From Alloactinosynnema sp. L-07 (lineage in GTDB: Bacteria > Actinomycetota > Actinomycetes > Mycobacteriales > Pseudonocardiaceae): a DNA stretch of 64,000 nt. Of the stretch, positions 15,282 to 23,280 are shown in pieces. Both the position numbers and the translations under genes were made by a program. A model generated the notes under the pieces. It saw nothing but the letters and a program-made list of their open reading frames with translations, searched no databases and was not told where the DNA came from. The stretch is taken from assembly GCF_900070365.1 (NCBI RefSeq), contig NZ_LN850107.1:4650001-4714000 (forward strand). Reading direction: 5' to 3'. How positions within the stretch are numbered: position 1 is the stretch's first letter; each line of letters opens with the position of its first letter.

Positions 15282-16034
15282 ATGAGCGAATTCGACGGCA
15301 AGAGCGTGTTGATCACTGGCGGCGGCAGCGGCATCGGCCTTGCCACCGCCCGGCGACTGCTGGACGCGGGCGCCCGCGTCGCCATCGCGGGGCGCGACAC
15401 CGACCGCCTGGAGGCGGCGGCCAAGGAGCTCGACGCGGGTGAGCGGGTCATCGCGGTGCGGGCAGACGTGGCGAGCACGGCCGACGTTGACGTGCTGATC
15501 GGCGAGATCCAGAGCAAGTTCGGCAGCCTCGACGGCGTGTTCGCCAACGCGGGCGTCGGCCTGAACGCGCGCACCGCCGACATCACCGAGGCCGACTTCG
15601 ACCAGGTCGTCGGCACCAACTTCAAGGGTGCCTTCTTCACCGTGCAGAAGGCGCTGCCGATCCTCAACGACGGCGGCTCGATCGTCTTCAACGCCTCGTG
15701 GCTGGTCCACCGCGGCATGGGCATGGGCTCGCTGTACGCGGCGAGCAAGGCCGCCGTGCTGAACCTGGCCCGCACCCTGGCGCCGGACCTGGCCGACCGC
15801 GGCATCCGGGTCAACACCGTCACCCCCGGGCACATCAAGACCGAGATGTTCGACGCGGTGACCGGCAACGACCAGGTGCGTGAGTTCTTCCGCGGCCAGG
15901 TCGCCATCGGCCGCCTGGGCGACCCCACCGACATCGCCGACGCCGTGCTCTACCTGCTCTCGTCCCGGTCGTCCTACATCACCGGACAGGAACTAGTCGT
16001 CGACGGCGGCCTGGTCGGCTCAGTCCCGAACTAG
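15282..16034 (+). CDS. short-chain dehydrogenase/reductase
   Basis: The 250-residue classical SDR has the dinucleotide motif TGGGSGIGLATARRLLDAG, the NAG motif (FANAGVG) and a YxxxK active site in SLYAASKAAV. Its C-terminus is VDGGLVGSVPN. The catalytic serine position reads NASWLVHRG. The length is typical. It is an NAD(P)H-dependent oxidoreductase of unknown substrate, divergent from the FAD-linked oxidase with 108 bases between the two starts. Its stop overlaps by four bases with the stop of the leftward gene at 16031. Confidence 0.9.
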   Translation: MSEFDGKSVLITGGGSGIGLATARRLLDAGARVAIAGRDTDRLEAAAKELDAGERVIAVRADVASTADVDVLIGEIQSKFGSLDGVFANAGVGLNARTADITEADFDQVVGTNFKGAFFTVQKALPILNDGGSIVFNASWLVHRGMGMGSLYAASKAAVLNLARTLAPDLADRGIRVNTVTPGHIKTEMFDAVTGNDQVREFFRGQVAIGRLGDPTDIADAVLYLLSSRSSYITGQELVVDGGLVGSVPN

Positions 16035-16789
16035 CGGAAGATCGCGATCGGGTGCACGGTCAGCATGCGGGTCCCTGAGTCCCATTCCTGCACCTGACCA
16101 AGGCACCGCGCCGGGAATTCCGCCGACGGCACCGTCACCCCGCTCAGCCCGACCACCGCGCACCGCACCAGCACCTCGTCGGCCGAATCCCCCAGGGGCG
16201 CCTGGAAAGTCGCGATCTCCGCGGTTTTCTCCACCAGGCGGAACCGACCACGCAAGGACACGAACGAGCCGAGTTCACGAGGCCGCACCAACGCGGGCGC
16301 GGCCTCGTCCTCGATGTCGAGAGTCTTGGCCAACGCGCGGTTGGACACCACGTCGCGCTTGCGCAGGTCGACGTAGATGATGTCGTCGGCGGCGTCGAGG
16401 ACGTCGATGATCATGCCGATCACGGTGATCGCGTCGTTGTCCTCGATATAGCGGCGGAACACCTCGCTGCTGTTGCTGCCCTTCTTGCCGATCTTGACCG
16501 GCGACACCTCGGCGCTGATGGCGGTCTCGTCGCCCTCGCTGATGCGTTCCTCGACCTCCTGGGTCAGCGCCGCGCGGTACTTGCCGCCGAACTGGCGGTA
16601 GAGGCGAAGCACGAACTGCTCATCGAGATAGAAGCTGACCCCGTGCCCGCTGGGCGTGGCGGGCCGCCGGGCCCGACGCCAGTGGCGCACCACGATGGTC
16701 ACCGCGGCCACGACCAGCCCGAACTCGGCGAGCCAGACAAGCAGCCACGGCCACCAGACTTGCAGCCACAACGCGTCAAAGACAGCCAC
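16031..16789 (-). CDS. single-pass membrane protein of unknown function
   Basis: The 252-residue protein has one N-terminal membrane segment (LWLQVWWPWLLVWLAEFGLVVAAVTIVV) followed by a basic stretch (RHWRRARRP) and a cytoplasmic domain. That domain has FYLDEQFVLRLYRQFGGKYRA, an acidic alpha-helix (EVEERISEGDETAIS) and a beta-rich C-terminus. I do not recognise a family. It follows the solute-binding-like gene at 16805 by 15 bases on the same strand and probably works with it at the membrane. Confidence 0.75.
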   Translation of the reverse strand: MAVFDALWLQVWWPWLLVWLAEFGLVVAAVTIVVRHWRRARRPATPSGHGVSFYLDEQFVLRLYRQFGGKYRAALTQEVEERISEGDETAISAEVSPVKIGKKGSNSSEVFRRYIEDNDAITVIGMIIDVLDAADDIIYVDLRKRDVVSNRALAKTLDIEDEAAPALVRPRELGSFVSLRGRFRLVEKTAEIATFQAPLGDSADEVLVRCAVVGLSGVTVPSAEFPARCLGQVQEWDSGTRMLTVHPIAIFR

Positions 16790-16804
16790 GGATCTCCTTG
16801 AACA

Positions 16805-17977
16805 TCACGCGCAACCGCCCACGACCCGGATCATTTCCTCTTGGAGCTGCGAGTCCAACGGCACCGCCTCGGTCTCGTCCCGGCGGATCATCGGGTTGGG
16901 GATCCCGCGCTCGGCCAGGAACGCCGCGAGCCGCTCGCTGGAGTACACCCCTTCCTTGTCCAGCACCCGGAATCCCAACTCCATCGCCCGCTGCTTGAAC
17001 GCGGGCTCCTCGGCGACGATGTGGCCCAGCCGGTCGCCGTCGTCGGTCAGGGTGATCAGCTCGGGCTTGGTGTAGATCGACGTGTCGGGATAGAGCAGCA
17101 CCCGCTGCTCGTCGAGTCCCTTGCCACTCTCCACGCGCTGGGCCTGCCGCGCGAGGTACTGGTGTTCATACATCACGATGATCGGGGCGATCCCGCGTCC
17201 CTCATCGACGAAGTAGTTCTCCGTCGCCGCCGAGGACTCCAGGCCTTGGCTTCGGTGCAGCTGCTTGATCTTCTCGGCGAACGCCCGCGCTTCCTCCACC
17301 GAACGGGGGATCCGCCCGTGCACCACTTGCGACACCAGCCCGAGATACGCCCCGGCGCCATAGGACGTGCAAAGCTCGGAAGTCTGCGCCAGCACGACAT
17401 TGCCGTTGGCGAAGCCGTGTTTCCCGATCTTCAGGTCGTTCCAGGTCCGCTCGTTCTGGGTCAGCGCCACGAACTTGCTCATATCGAGTTCATAGAAGTA
17501 GCCCGACGCGTCCGGATACGGCGTCGCCACCCCTTCCTCGGCCAGCGCCAGCGCGTACTCGCGATAGGTGGCCAGCACAAGCGGGCTGATGAACGGCTTG
17601 AAGTGGTTCTTGAAGTCCTTGTTCTTGGTGGTCAGCCCGGCCACGGCCTGTCCGGACGGGAACAGGAAGTCGAACCCGCTGTAGTCGCTGGTCGCGGCCT
17701 CCCGGGAGCCGATATGGCTCACCTCGACCCGCATGTGGTGGCGCAGCAGGAGATCCTTGACCACGGCGTCGTCGAAGTAGTCGGCCTTCGACCCCATCTT
17801 CGCCCGCATGGTCACCAGCCGCTCGGCTGGCAGGCCGAGCGTGCCAGCCACCAGGAGCACCACGAACCCGATGACCGCCAGCGACGCCACCGGACCGAAC
17901 GTGCGCAGGAACCGGCGGCGTAGATAGAACGGCCGCGGCGGCCTGCGCACGACTAATAAGGGTTCATCCCTGGTCAT
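16805..17977 (-). CDS. membrane-anchored solute-binding-like protein
   Basis: The 390-residue protein has a basic N-terminus (PPRPFYLRRRFLR), one membrane segment (ASLAVIGFVVLLVAGTLGLP, about 30-49) and an extracytoplasmic domain. That domain has the order of a type 2 periplasmic-binding fold (MRAKMGSKADYFDDAVVKDLLLRHHMRVEVSHIGSREA in segments, SGFDFLFPSGQAVAGL, KPFISPLVLATYREYALALA). A tyrosine-rich region resembles those found with tellurite/VWA membrane modules, but that link is only an impression. The start is an ATG at 17977. It forms an operon with the membrane protein at 16031. Confidence 0.75.
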   Translation of the reverse strand: MTRDEPLLVVRRPPRPFYLRRRFLRTFGPVASLAVIGFVVLLVAGTLGLPAERLVTMRAKMGSKADYFDDAVVKDLLLRHHMRVEVSHIGSREAATSDYSGFDFLFPSGQAVAGLTTKNKDFKNHFKPFISPLVLATYREYALALAEEGVATPYPDASGYFYELDMSKFVALTQNERTWNDLKIGKHGFANGNVVLAQTSELCTSYGAGAYLGLVSQVVHGRIPRSVEEARAFAEKIKQLHRSQGLESSAATENYFVDEGRGIAPIIVMYEHQYLARQAQRVESGKGLDEQRVLLYPDTSIYTKPELITLTDDGDRLGHIVAEEPAFKQRAMELGFRVLDKEGVYSSERLAAFLAERGIPNPMIRRDETEAVPLDSQLQEEMIRVVGGCA

Positions 17978-18063
17978 CCGCGCTGACCCTCCCCCGAACC
18001 GCCCAGCCCGTCACTCGTTGAGTCGCCCCTGGTGATCACCACGTTACGGACGGTCCGCGAAGT

Positions 18064-19335
18064 TCACCTAAGCGCGGCGATCAGCGCGTCGACGTCCTCA
18101 TCGGAGGTCACGATGCTCGGCCCGACCCGCACCCGCCGCTCCCGATACGGAGTCACCGTCGCCGACACCCCATGCCCCGCCAACCGCGCGACGACCGCCT
18201 GCGGCTCCTCGCCCGCCACGTCGAAACACACCAGCCCCGCCGAGTCCGCCGCCGGGGTCCGCAGGCTGACCGACGCGATCCCGGCCAGCCCCGCGCGGAT
18301 CCGCTCGACCTGTTCCCTGGTCCGGGCCGCCACCCGCTCACGGCCGATCACGAGGTGAAACCGGAACGCCTCCGCGACCGCCCACCGGTGCTCGAAGCTG
18401 TGGTAGCCACCCGGAGTGAACAGGGCCGCCGTGGTGGGTCCGGCGGGCCGGCCGTCGAACCACTCGCCGAACGCGGGACCGCTGAACGAGGGCAGGACCG
18501 GGTCCAGCTGTGCCCACGCTTCCGCCTTGCCCCAGACGATCCCGGTCCCGCGCGGGCCGAACAGCCACTTGTGCGTCCCGGAGACCAGGAAGTCGCACCC
18601 CAGATCCGCGACCCGCTCCGGCGCGACCCCAAGCCCGTGCACGGCGTCGACACACAGCAACGCGCGTTCGGCGGGCGCCCGGTCGGCGTTGTGCGCGGCG
18701 ACCACGTCGGCGATCGCCCGGATCGGCAGCTTCACCCCGGACACCGAGTGCACCCACGTCACCGCGACCACCCTGGTGGAGGAAGTTAGTCCAGCTTTGA
18801 TCTTGGCGACCATCTCGTCGGCCGTGGCCAGCGCCGGATCGTCGTAGAGCCGGACCCGCCGCACGGGCACACCGCGCATCCGCAGGGCCTGGTGGGTGGA
18901 ATAGAAGTCATGCTCGGTGGTCAGCACGTCCTGCCCGGCGGCGATCTTGACCCCGGCGTAGAGCAGCCCGAGCCCCATCGTCGTGCTGTCGGTCAGCGCC
19001 ACGTCCTCCGCGCGCCCACCCAGATACTCCGCTGCGGCGGCCCGGACCGCGTCCTCACCACCGCCTTGGCTGTCGAGGTAGGCGTGGGTGTCCTTGTCCA
19101 GCCCAGCACGGTGCCGCTCGATCGCCTCCGCCACCGGCCGCGGATGCGCGGCGAGCACATACGCTGAGAACTGACGGACGTCGCGAGTCAGCGGGAACTG
19201 CTCGCGCACCGACCCCCAGTCCGTCGGATCGAAGTCCGTCCGCGCGGCGGGAGTCGGCTCGGCGGTGCAGCCCGCCACCACCAGCCCAGCCGCACCCGCC
19301 GTCAGCACCCGCCGCCTGCTCAGCTCCACCATCAC
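18064..19335 (-). CDS. lipoprotein-type class V aminotransferase-fold PLP enzyme
   Basis: The 423-residue protein has the class V fold of isopenicillin N epimerase/cysteine desulfurase-like enzymes. Evidence includes DSTTMGLGLLYAG, CVDAVHGLG and the PLP lysine Lys256 in SGTHKWLFGPRGTG. Unusually, the N-terminus is a twin-arginine/lipobox signal: SRRRVLTAGAAGLVVAGC, with the cysteine in a lipidation context. The enzyme would therefore be exported folded with PLP and anchored outside. Such lipoprotein epimerase-like proteins occur sporadically in actinomycetes and their reaction is unknown. The upstream ATG pair (19335, 19332) makes the exact start uncertain by one codon. Confidence 0.85.
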   Translation of the reverse strand: MMVELSRRRVLTAGAAGLVVAGCTAEPTPAARTDFDPTDWGSVREQFPLTRDVRQFSAYVLAAHPRPVAEAIERHRAGLDKDTHAYLDSQGGGEDAVRAAAAEYLGGRAEDVALTDSTTMGLGLLYAGVKIAAGQDVLTTEHDFYSTHQALRMRGVPVRRVRLYDDPALATADEMVAKIKAGLTSSTRVVAVTWVHSVSGVKLPIRAIADVVAAHNADRAPAERALLCVDAVHGLGVAPERVADLGCDFLVSGTHKWLFGPRGTGIVWGKAEAWAQLDPVLPSFSGPAFGEWFDGRPAGPTTAALFTPGGYHSFEHRWAVAEAFRFHLVIGRERVAARTREQVERIRAGLAGIASVSLRTPAADSAGLVCFDVAGEEPQAVVARLAGHGVSATVTPYRERRVRVGPSIVTSDEDVDALIAALR

Positions 19336-19392
19336 GCCAGTATCGGCGAATCCGGTGGTCGGCGTGCCCCCGAAAGGCCCAAACTCCGACCC

Positions 19393-19422
19393 GTTGCCGA
19401 CACCGTCAACTCGCCCCTACGC
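19393..19422 (+). promoter_or_regulatory. candidate promoter of the XRE regulator gene
   Basis: TTGCCG (19393-19398) and TACGCT (19417-19422) are 18 bases apart and end 86 bases before the ATG. This resembles a housekeeping actinobacterial promoter but is not a perfect match. Confidence 0.4.
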
Positions 19423-19508
19423 TGGGTTATGTTCCCCTCGCCGAGGATGTTCCTGGCCCAACGGACCCGGGCGCGCGGCGGGGCACTCGGCGAAAGGGTC
19501 GTTCCGCC

Positions 19509-20738
19509 ATGGGCGCACACCCGGATCATGGCCTTCCGGTCGGACAGCGAATCAAGCACGCCCGTGAGCGAGCGGGCATGACACGCTCCGTCCTCGCCGG
19601 TTTGGTCGGCAAGTCCGCCGAGTGGATCAAGGCCGTCGAGAGCGGGCGCCTGCAAATGCCGCGGCTGCCCATGCTGCTCCGACTGGCCCAGGCCCTGGGC
19701 ATAGACGACCTCGCCACCCTCACCGGAAACGGCTTGGCCGTGCCGGTCGCGATGTACGCGGGTGAGCAGCATCGCGCGCTTGCCGAGGTACGAGCGGCGC
19801 TGACCGACTACCACATCACGCCGAGCGCGGGCGCACCCAACATCGACCATCTGGCTGCCCGCCTCGCAGGCGCCTGGAAGGTCAGGCACGCCTCGCCAGA
19901 CCATCGCACTCAGCTTGGCTCGATTCTGCCCAGCCTGATCCGCGATTCACAGCGCGCAGTCCGGACAACGCGCGGAGATGAGCGACGCAACGCCCGACGC
20001 GTCCTGGCGGGTGTCTATCAGCTCGCAGACTTCTTCGTCGCCTACCAGCCCGCGCCCGAACTGCTGTGGATGGTCGCCGACAGGGCGCTCACCGAGGGGC
20101 AGGAAGCCGACGACCCGTACGTAGCGGCCGGAGGTGCCTGGGCCATGGTGCAGGCTCTGCGCGATGCGGGTCGGTGGGAGGAAGCCGTTGATCTCGCCAC
20201 TGACGCGATGGTGCGACTACAGCCGCGTCTCGACAGTGCACCTGCGGACTGGCGGGGGATGTGCGGAGCCCTGGAAGCGGAGATCGCGTACGTGCACGCG
20301 CGGCGTGGCCGCGCCGGGGACGCCTGGGCCCACTTGGAGAACGCCGACGCCATCGCGCGCCGACTCGGTGACGGGTATCGACATGTCCAGTCCAGCTTCT
20401 CGAATGCGGTGATGGCGGCCCACGCCACGACGGTCGGTGTCGAGTTGCGGCGTCCCGGCGATGCGTTGCAGGCGGCAAACCGCGTCGACCCCGATCAGAT
20501 CGCCAGCGTGCCGCGTCGGGCCCGACACCTCATCGAGATCGCCCGCGCCCACTACCAGCGAGGTGAACGGCCCGCTGTGTGGGCGCTGTTGAACGCATCG
20601 AACCGGACCGCGCCGGAGACAATCCGATTCAACGGATGGGCCCGAGAGATGCTGCTCGACCTCGTCCACACACCCCCGGCCGGGATGCGAGAGGACGTCC
20701 GCAGTCTCGCTGCGGCCGTGGGCCTCAAGGTCGCCTGA
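19509..20738 (+). CDS. XRE-family regulator with TPR-like C-terminal region
   Basis: The 409-residue protein has an N-terminal HTH at about 12-65 (GQRIKHARERAGMTRSVLAG, SAEWIKAVESGRLQMPRLPM). A long helical region follows with repeated Ala/Arg-rich pairs (AGGAWAMVQALRDAGRWEEA, GDAWAHLENADAIARRL, ARAHYQRGERPAVWALLNAS). This is the layout common in Pseudonocardiales and Streptomyces of an XRE regulator that binds DNA and a small partner. It is followed by a short-gene operon preceded by a GGTAC-N5-GTACC site at 20753, which is a natural target for it. Similar regulators accompany FxLD-type peptide loci, and an FxLD methyltransferase lies 1.2 kb downstream. Confidence 0.88.
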   Translation: MGAHPDHGLPVGQRIKHARERAGMTRSVLAGLVGKSAEWIKAVESGRLQMPRLPMLLRLAQALGIDDLATLTGNGLAVPVAMYAGEQHRALAEVRAALTDYHITPSAGAPNIDHLAARLAGAWKVRHASPDHRTQLGSILPSLIRDSQRAVRTTRGDERRNARRVLAGVYQLADFFVAYQPAPELLWMVADRALTEGQEADDPYVAAGGAWAMVQALRDAGRWEEAVDLATDAMVRLQPRLDSAPADWRGMCGALEAEIAYVHARRGRAGDAWAHLENADAIARRLGDGYRHVQSSFSNAVMAAHATTVGVELRRPGDALQAANRVDPDQIASVPRRARHLIEIARAHYQRGERPAVWALLNASNRTAPETIRFNGWAREMLLDLVHTPPAGMREDVRSLAAAVGLKVA

Positions 20739-20752
20739 CTCGATCGTGTAGG

Positions 20753-20767
20753 GGTACAAACGGTACC
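20753..20767. promoter_or_regulatory. GGTAC-AAACG-GTACC inverted repeat, candidate operator
   Basis: GGTAC (20753-20757) and GTACC (20763-20767) form a short inverted repeat 14 bases past the XRE regulator stop and 36 bases before the next start, with TAGCGT as a possible -10 near 20790. It is a candidate binding site for that regulator. Confidence 0.45.
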
Positions 20768-20803
20768 TCCCAAGGGTTCCCGCCGCTCCTAGCGTCGCCC
20801 TCC

Positions 20804-21016
20804 ATGAGCAGAGCGACACATTCTTCCTCCAGCGGCCTGCTGGCGCGTTGGCTGCGGGGCGTCAGCCCGCCCGGCGGCATGCATCCGCCACGCAAGGCTC
20901 AGTGGTGTCCTGCCGTGCGTTGCGAGTCACTCGTGCTTGGCGATACCCAATCAGAACTCCGCCAGGCAATGCGCCGACACACGTTCGCCTGCCACGGCCT
21001 GCCAAAGCCATCGTGA
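20804..21016 (+). CDS. 70-residue small conserved-looking protein
   Basis: The frame starts MSRATHSSSSGLLARWLRG and contains a Cys/His-bearing core, GGMHPPRKAQWCPAVRCESL, then a helix DTQSELRQAMRRHTFACHG. The WCPxxRC pattern could bind zinc. Its stop overlaps the GTG of the next frame by four bases (GTGA), which supports translation of both. It is the first gene after the XRE regulator and candidate operator. I do not recognise the family, and no RBS stands out. Confidence 0.55.
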   Translation: MSRATHSSSSGLLARWLRGVSPPGGMHPPRKAQWCPAVRCESLVLGDTQSELRQAMRRHTFACHGLPKPS

Positions 21017-21636
21017 GCCCCACCGACTTGGCGGCGGCCCTGTCAATGCTCGCGACCAAGCTCGACACAGTCGCAGGCAAGGCACGTGCCCAAGCTCAAG
21101 GCTTGATCGTCTGCTGGGCGACAGCCGAGATGGCCGACGATCTCGCCGCCATCCTCGAAGAGACCGCACGCCAGGTCCGACTCAACCGACCCAGTCCGAA
21201 CAACGAGGAGCCACCATGCGTCGAGCGCACATGCCCGCCATCGGCGGGACAAACCCGCCAAGCATCGAAATGGTCACCTGTCCTGTCTGTCTCGGGTCTG
21301 GACTCGCACCCAACCGGAAGGACTACTGTCCGAGGTGTGGCGGAATTGGAGAGATCCCCAAGTAGCTGCCCGCACTGCGACGGCCATGGCGTGATTCGGT
21401 GGCAACAACCGACTCAAGACGGGCACGGCGGCATGGTGCTGCGCGCCATGGAACACCCGTGCCCGGCTAGGTGCGGTCCGGAGTGGAAGCACCCGGTTGC
21501 TGAAAACGGCCGGGTGGTTGACGGAATCCACGGCGCGGCACCCGCCAGGGCCGAGGGACAGGGTAAAGCGGCCGGACAACTCCACCCCCTGCTCGGCGCC
21601 GAGCTCAAGCGGATCTACGAGCAGCACGGACCGTAG
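21013..21636 (+). CDS. small-protein frame, possibly two genes ending in a CPxCxGxG protein
   Basis: A GTG at 21013 overlapping the upstream stop opens a 207-codon frame. Its first part (SPTDLAAALSMLATKLDTVA, TAEMADDLAAILEETARQVR) is helical and coding-like. The middle is low-quality and overlaps another frame with a clear motif at 21216-21365. The last 99 codons, which could start at GTG 21337, carry SCPHCDGHGVIRW and CPARCG and end in LLGAELKRIYEQHGP. Either it is one protein, or two genes abut here with a remnant of frame continuity. The C-terminal CPxCxGxG part resembles the 49-residue protein encoded just before it. Confidence 0.5.
   Translation: MSPTDLAAALSMLATKLDTVAGKARAQAQGLIVCWATAEMADDLAAILEETARQVRLNRPSPNNEEPPCVERTCPPSAGQTRQASKWSPVLSVSGLDSHPTGRTTVRGVAELERSPSSCPHCDGHGVIRWQQPTQDGHGGMVLRAMEHPCPARCGPEWKHPVAENGRVVDGIHGAAPARAEGQGKAAGQLHPLLGAELKRIYEQHGP
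21216..21365 (+). CDS. 49-residue CPxCxGxG zinc-ribbon-like protein
   Basis: The ATG at 21216 has GAGGAG six bases upstream. The protein ends in VTCPVCLGSGLAP, a short linker and YCPRCGGIGEIPK, a DnaJ-type zinc knuckle with two CPxCxGxG motifs. It overlaps the longer frame at 21013-21636 in another reading frame. The intact metal-site pattern and RBS make it the more believable coding choice there. A related CPHCDGHG motif occurs in the next 100 codons. Confidence 0.6.
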   Translation: MRRAHMPAIGGTNPPSIEMVTCPVCLGSGLAPNRKDYCPRCGGIGEIPK

Positions 21637-21730
21637 CCACCTCGGATGCAGAAGCCAGCTACCTGACGGCAGCCATGACGCGCCCGCCAAGATCGGCGGC
21701 CCCTGCGCGGCGTTCTGAGCAGTCGCGCCC

Positions 21731-21799
21731 GGGTCAGCCCTCCAGGCTTGTGGTGAGTGCCCGCAGGTCCACAACTAATAGCGCCGCGAGATCGCAGAC
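21731..21799. repeat. partial duplicate of the glyS 3' end (left copy)
   Basis: Bases 21731-21761 are identical over 31 bp to 23215-23245, which is the stop and last codons of glyS. Weaker similarity continues to about 21799. Read on the minus strand it still encodes RALTTSLEG followed by a stop, like the true glyS end QALTTSLEG. It is a direct repeat that brackets the FxLD methyltransferase gene. Confidence 0.85.
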
Positions 21800-21934
21800 G
21801 CGGACATCCGCCGATGCCGACCCCGGCAGCGAACTCGCGGCCGTTGTGCCGCGCCTTCGCGCACGCCTGGACCAGCGGCGGCACACCGACGCCCACCCGG
21901 CAGCGGCGGGCTGCTCAACAACCGGAAGGAACCG

Positions 21935-23137
21935 ATGAACACCACCACCGACAGCGCACCGGAGACGCTGCGGGACTCCATGGTCGACACCGTCAAGGAA
22001 AGTGGGTACGCCCGCAGCAGCGGGGTTGAGGCCGCGATGCGCGCCGTCCCGCGCCACGCGTTCGTACATGAGGCCACCCTCGAAGGCGCCTACGCCGACA
22101 TCGCGGTCATCACCAAACGCGCCGCCGACGGATCCGCGCTGAGCTGCGCCTCGGTGCCCACCGTCGTGGCGATGATGCTCGACCAGCTCGACGTCCGCCC
22201 CGGCGACAACATCCTGGAGATCGGCGCCGGCACCGGCTACAACGCCGCCCTCCTAGCCGTCCTGACCGGTCCGAACGGGCGGGTCACCACCGTCGACATC
22301 GACGAGGAAGTCACCACCGGAGCCCGCCGCGGCCTCGACGCCACCGGCAACCAGCATGTCCAGGTCACTACCCGCGACGGCGCGCTCGGCGCACCCGAGA
22401 ACGGCCCCTACGACCGGATCATCGTCACGGTCGGCGCCTGGGACCTGCCCGCCGCGTGGCGCGAACAGCTCGCCCCCGGCGGCCGCCTGGTCGTGCCGCT
22501 GCGCTGGCGTGGGCAGACGCGCAGTGTCGCGTTCGTCCGCGACGGCGACCGACTCGTCTCCGACCGCACCGACCTGTGCGGGTTCATCCCCATGATCGGC
22601 CAGGAAGGCGAACAGACCGGCACCATCGACACAGGCGGGCTTGTCAGTCTGTACTTCGACATCGATCAGGGCATCGACCCCGCCGCCCTGCGCGGGGTGC
22701 TGGACCAGCCCAGATCGACCGTCTGGTCGGAGGTCACCGTCGGCCCCACCGATTCGTTCGACGGGGTGTGGCTGAACCTGACCGCCACCGACGCCGGAAC
22801 CTGCCGCATCGCCGCCGAGGACGAGGCCGTCGCCAGCGGCCTGTGCACCCCGGTGATCGGGTGGCGAACCCCGGCGATCACCGACGGCACCAGCCTGGCC
22901 TACGTGACCTACCGCCGCATCGACGGTCCCGAGCGGCGTTCCGAACTCGGCGCCATCGGCCACGGCCCCGCCCGGCAGCAACTCGCCGAACGACTGTGCG
23001 CGCAGGTCATCGTGTGGAACCGCGACCGCGACCACCAGCCCAGCATCGACGCCTACCCGGCCGGTACGACGGTCGCCGCACCGCCTGCCGGGGTAGTCAT
23101 CGACAAGCTGGACGCGCGACTCGTCCTGTCGCCCTGA
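21935..23137 (+). CDS. methyltransferase of the FxLD (lanthipeptide-associated) type
   Basis: The 400-residue protein has an N-terminal protein-L-isoaspartate O-methyltransferase domain: AMRAVPRHAFVH, SCASVPTVVAMMLDQLDVRPG, motif I NILEIGAGTGYNAALLAVLT and YDRIIVTVGAW. A roughly 180-residue C-terminal extension ends in LAYVTYRR, ELGAIGHGPARQQLAERLCA, SIDAYPAGT and VIDKLDARLVLSP. That extension is typical of the methyltransferase, FxLD system family that acts on RiPP precursors. No FxLD precursor, LanB dehydratase or cyclase is found nearby. GGAAGGA precedes the ATG. It lies between two copies of the glyS 3' end and has probably been moved there. Confidence 0.82.
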   Translation: MNTTTDSAPETLRDSMVDTVKESGYARSSGVEAAMRAVPRHAFVHEATLEGAYADIAVITKRAADGSALSCASVPTVVAMMLDQLDVRPGDNILEIGAGTGYNAALLAVLTGPNGRVTTVDIDEEVTTGARRGLDATGNQHVQVTTRDGALGAPENGPYDRIIVTVGAWDLPAAWREQLAPGGRLVVPLRWRGQTRSVAFVRDGDRLVSDRTDLCGFIPMIGQEGEQTGTIDTGGLVSLYFDIDQGIDPAALRGVLDQPRSTVWSEVTVGPTDSFDGVWLNLTATDAGTCRIAAEDEAVASGLCTPVIGWRTPAITDGTSLAYVTYRRIDGPERRSELGAIGHGPARQQLAERLCAQVIVWNRDRDHQPSIDAYPAGTTVAAPPAGVVIDKLDARLVLSP

Positions 23138-23153
23138 AGCCTCGACCGCCGGT

Positions 23154-23194
23154 CGCGACCCGGGTCCACCGCATGTCTGTGGACCCGGGTCGCG
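23154..23194. terminator. bidirectional terminator between the FxLD methyltransferase and glyS
   Basis: CGCGACCCGGGTCCA (23154-23168) and TGGACCCGGGTCGCG (23180-23194) are perfect 15-bp arms around an 11-base loop, placed between two converging genes. Confidence 0.85.
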
Positions 23195-23214
23195 GTCTTC
23201 CCGCCGGTCTCGCA

Positions 23215-23280
23215 GGGTCAGCCCTCCAGGCTTGTGGTGAGTGCCTGCCAGTCCAGGACCGGCGCCGCGAGGTCGCGGAT
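23215..23280. repeat. glyS 3'-end copy (right, functional)
   Basis: The matching copy of the repeat at 21731 lies here. It covers the glyS stop codon and its last codons (minus strand), so the functional end of the gene is one of the two repeats. Confidence 0.85.

Noticed and set aside
21637..21934. FxLD-type precursor peptide ahead of the methyltransferase
   Set aside because: No short frame carries an FxLD-like leader or Cys/Ser/Thr-rich core; the sequence is explained mainly by the duplicated glyS end.
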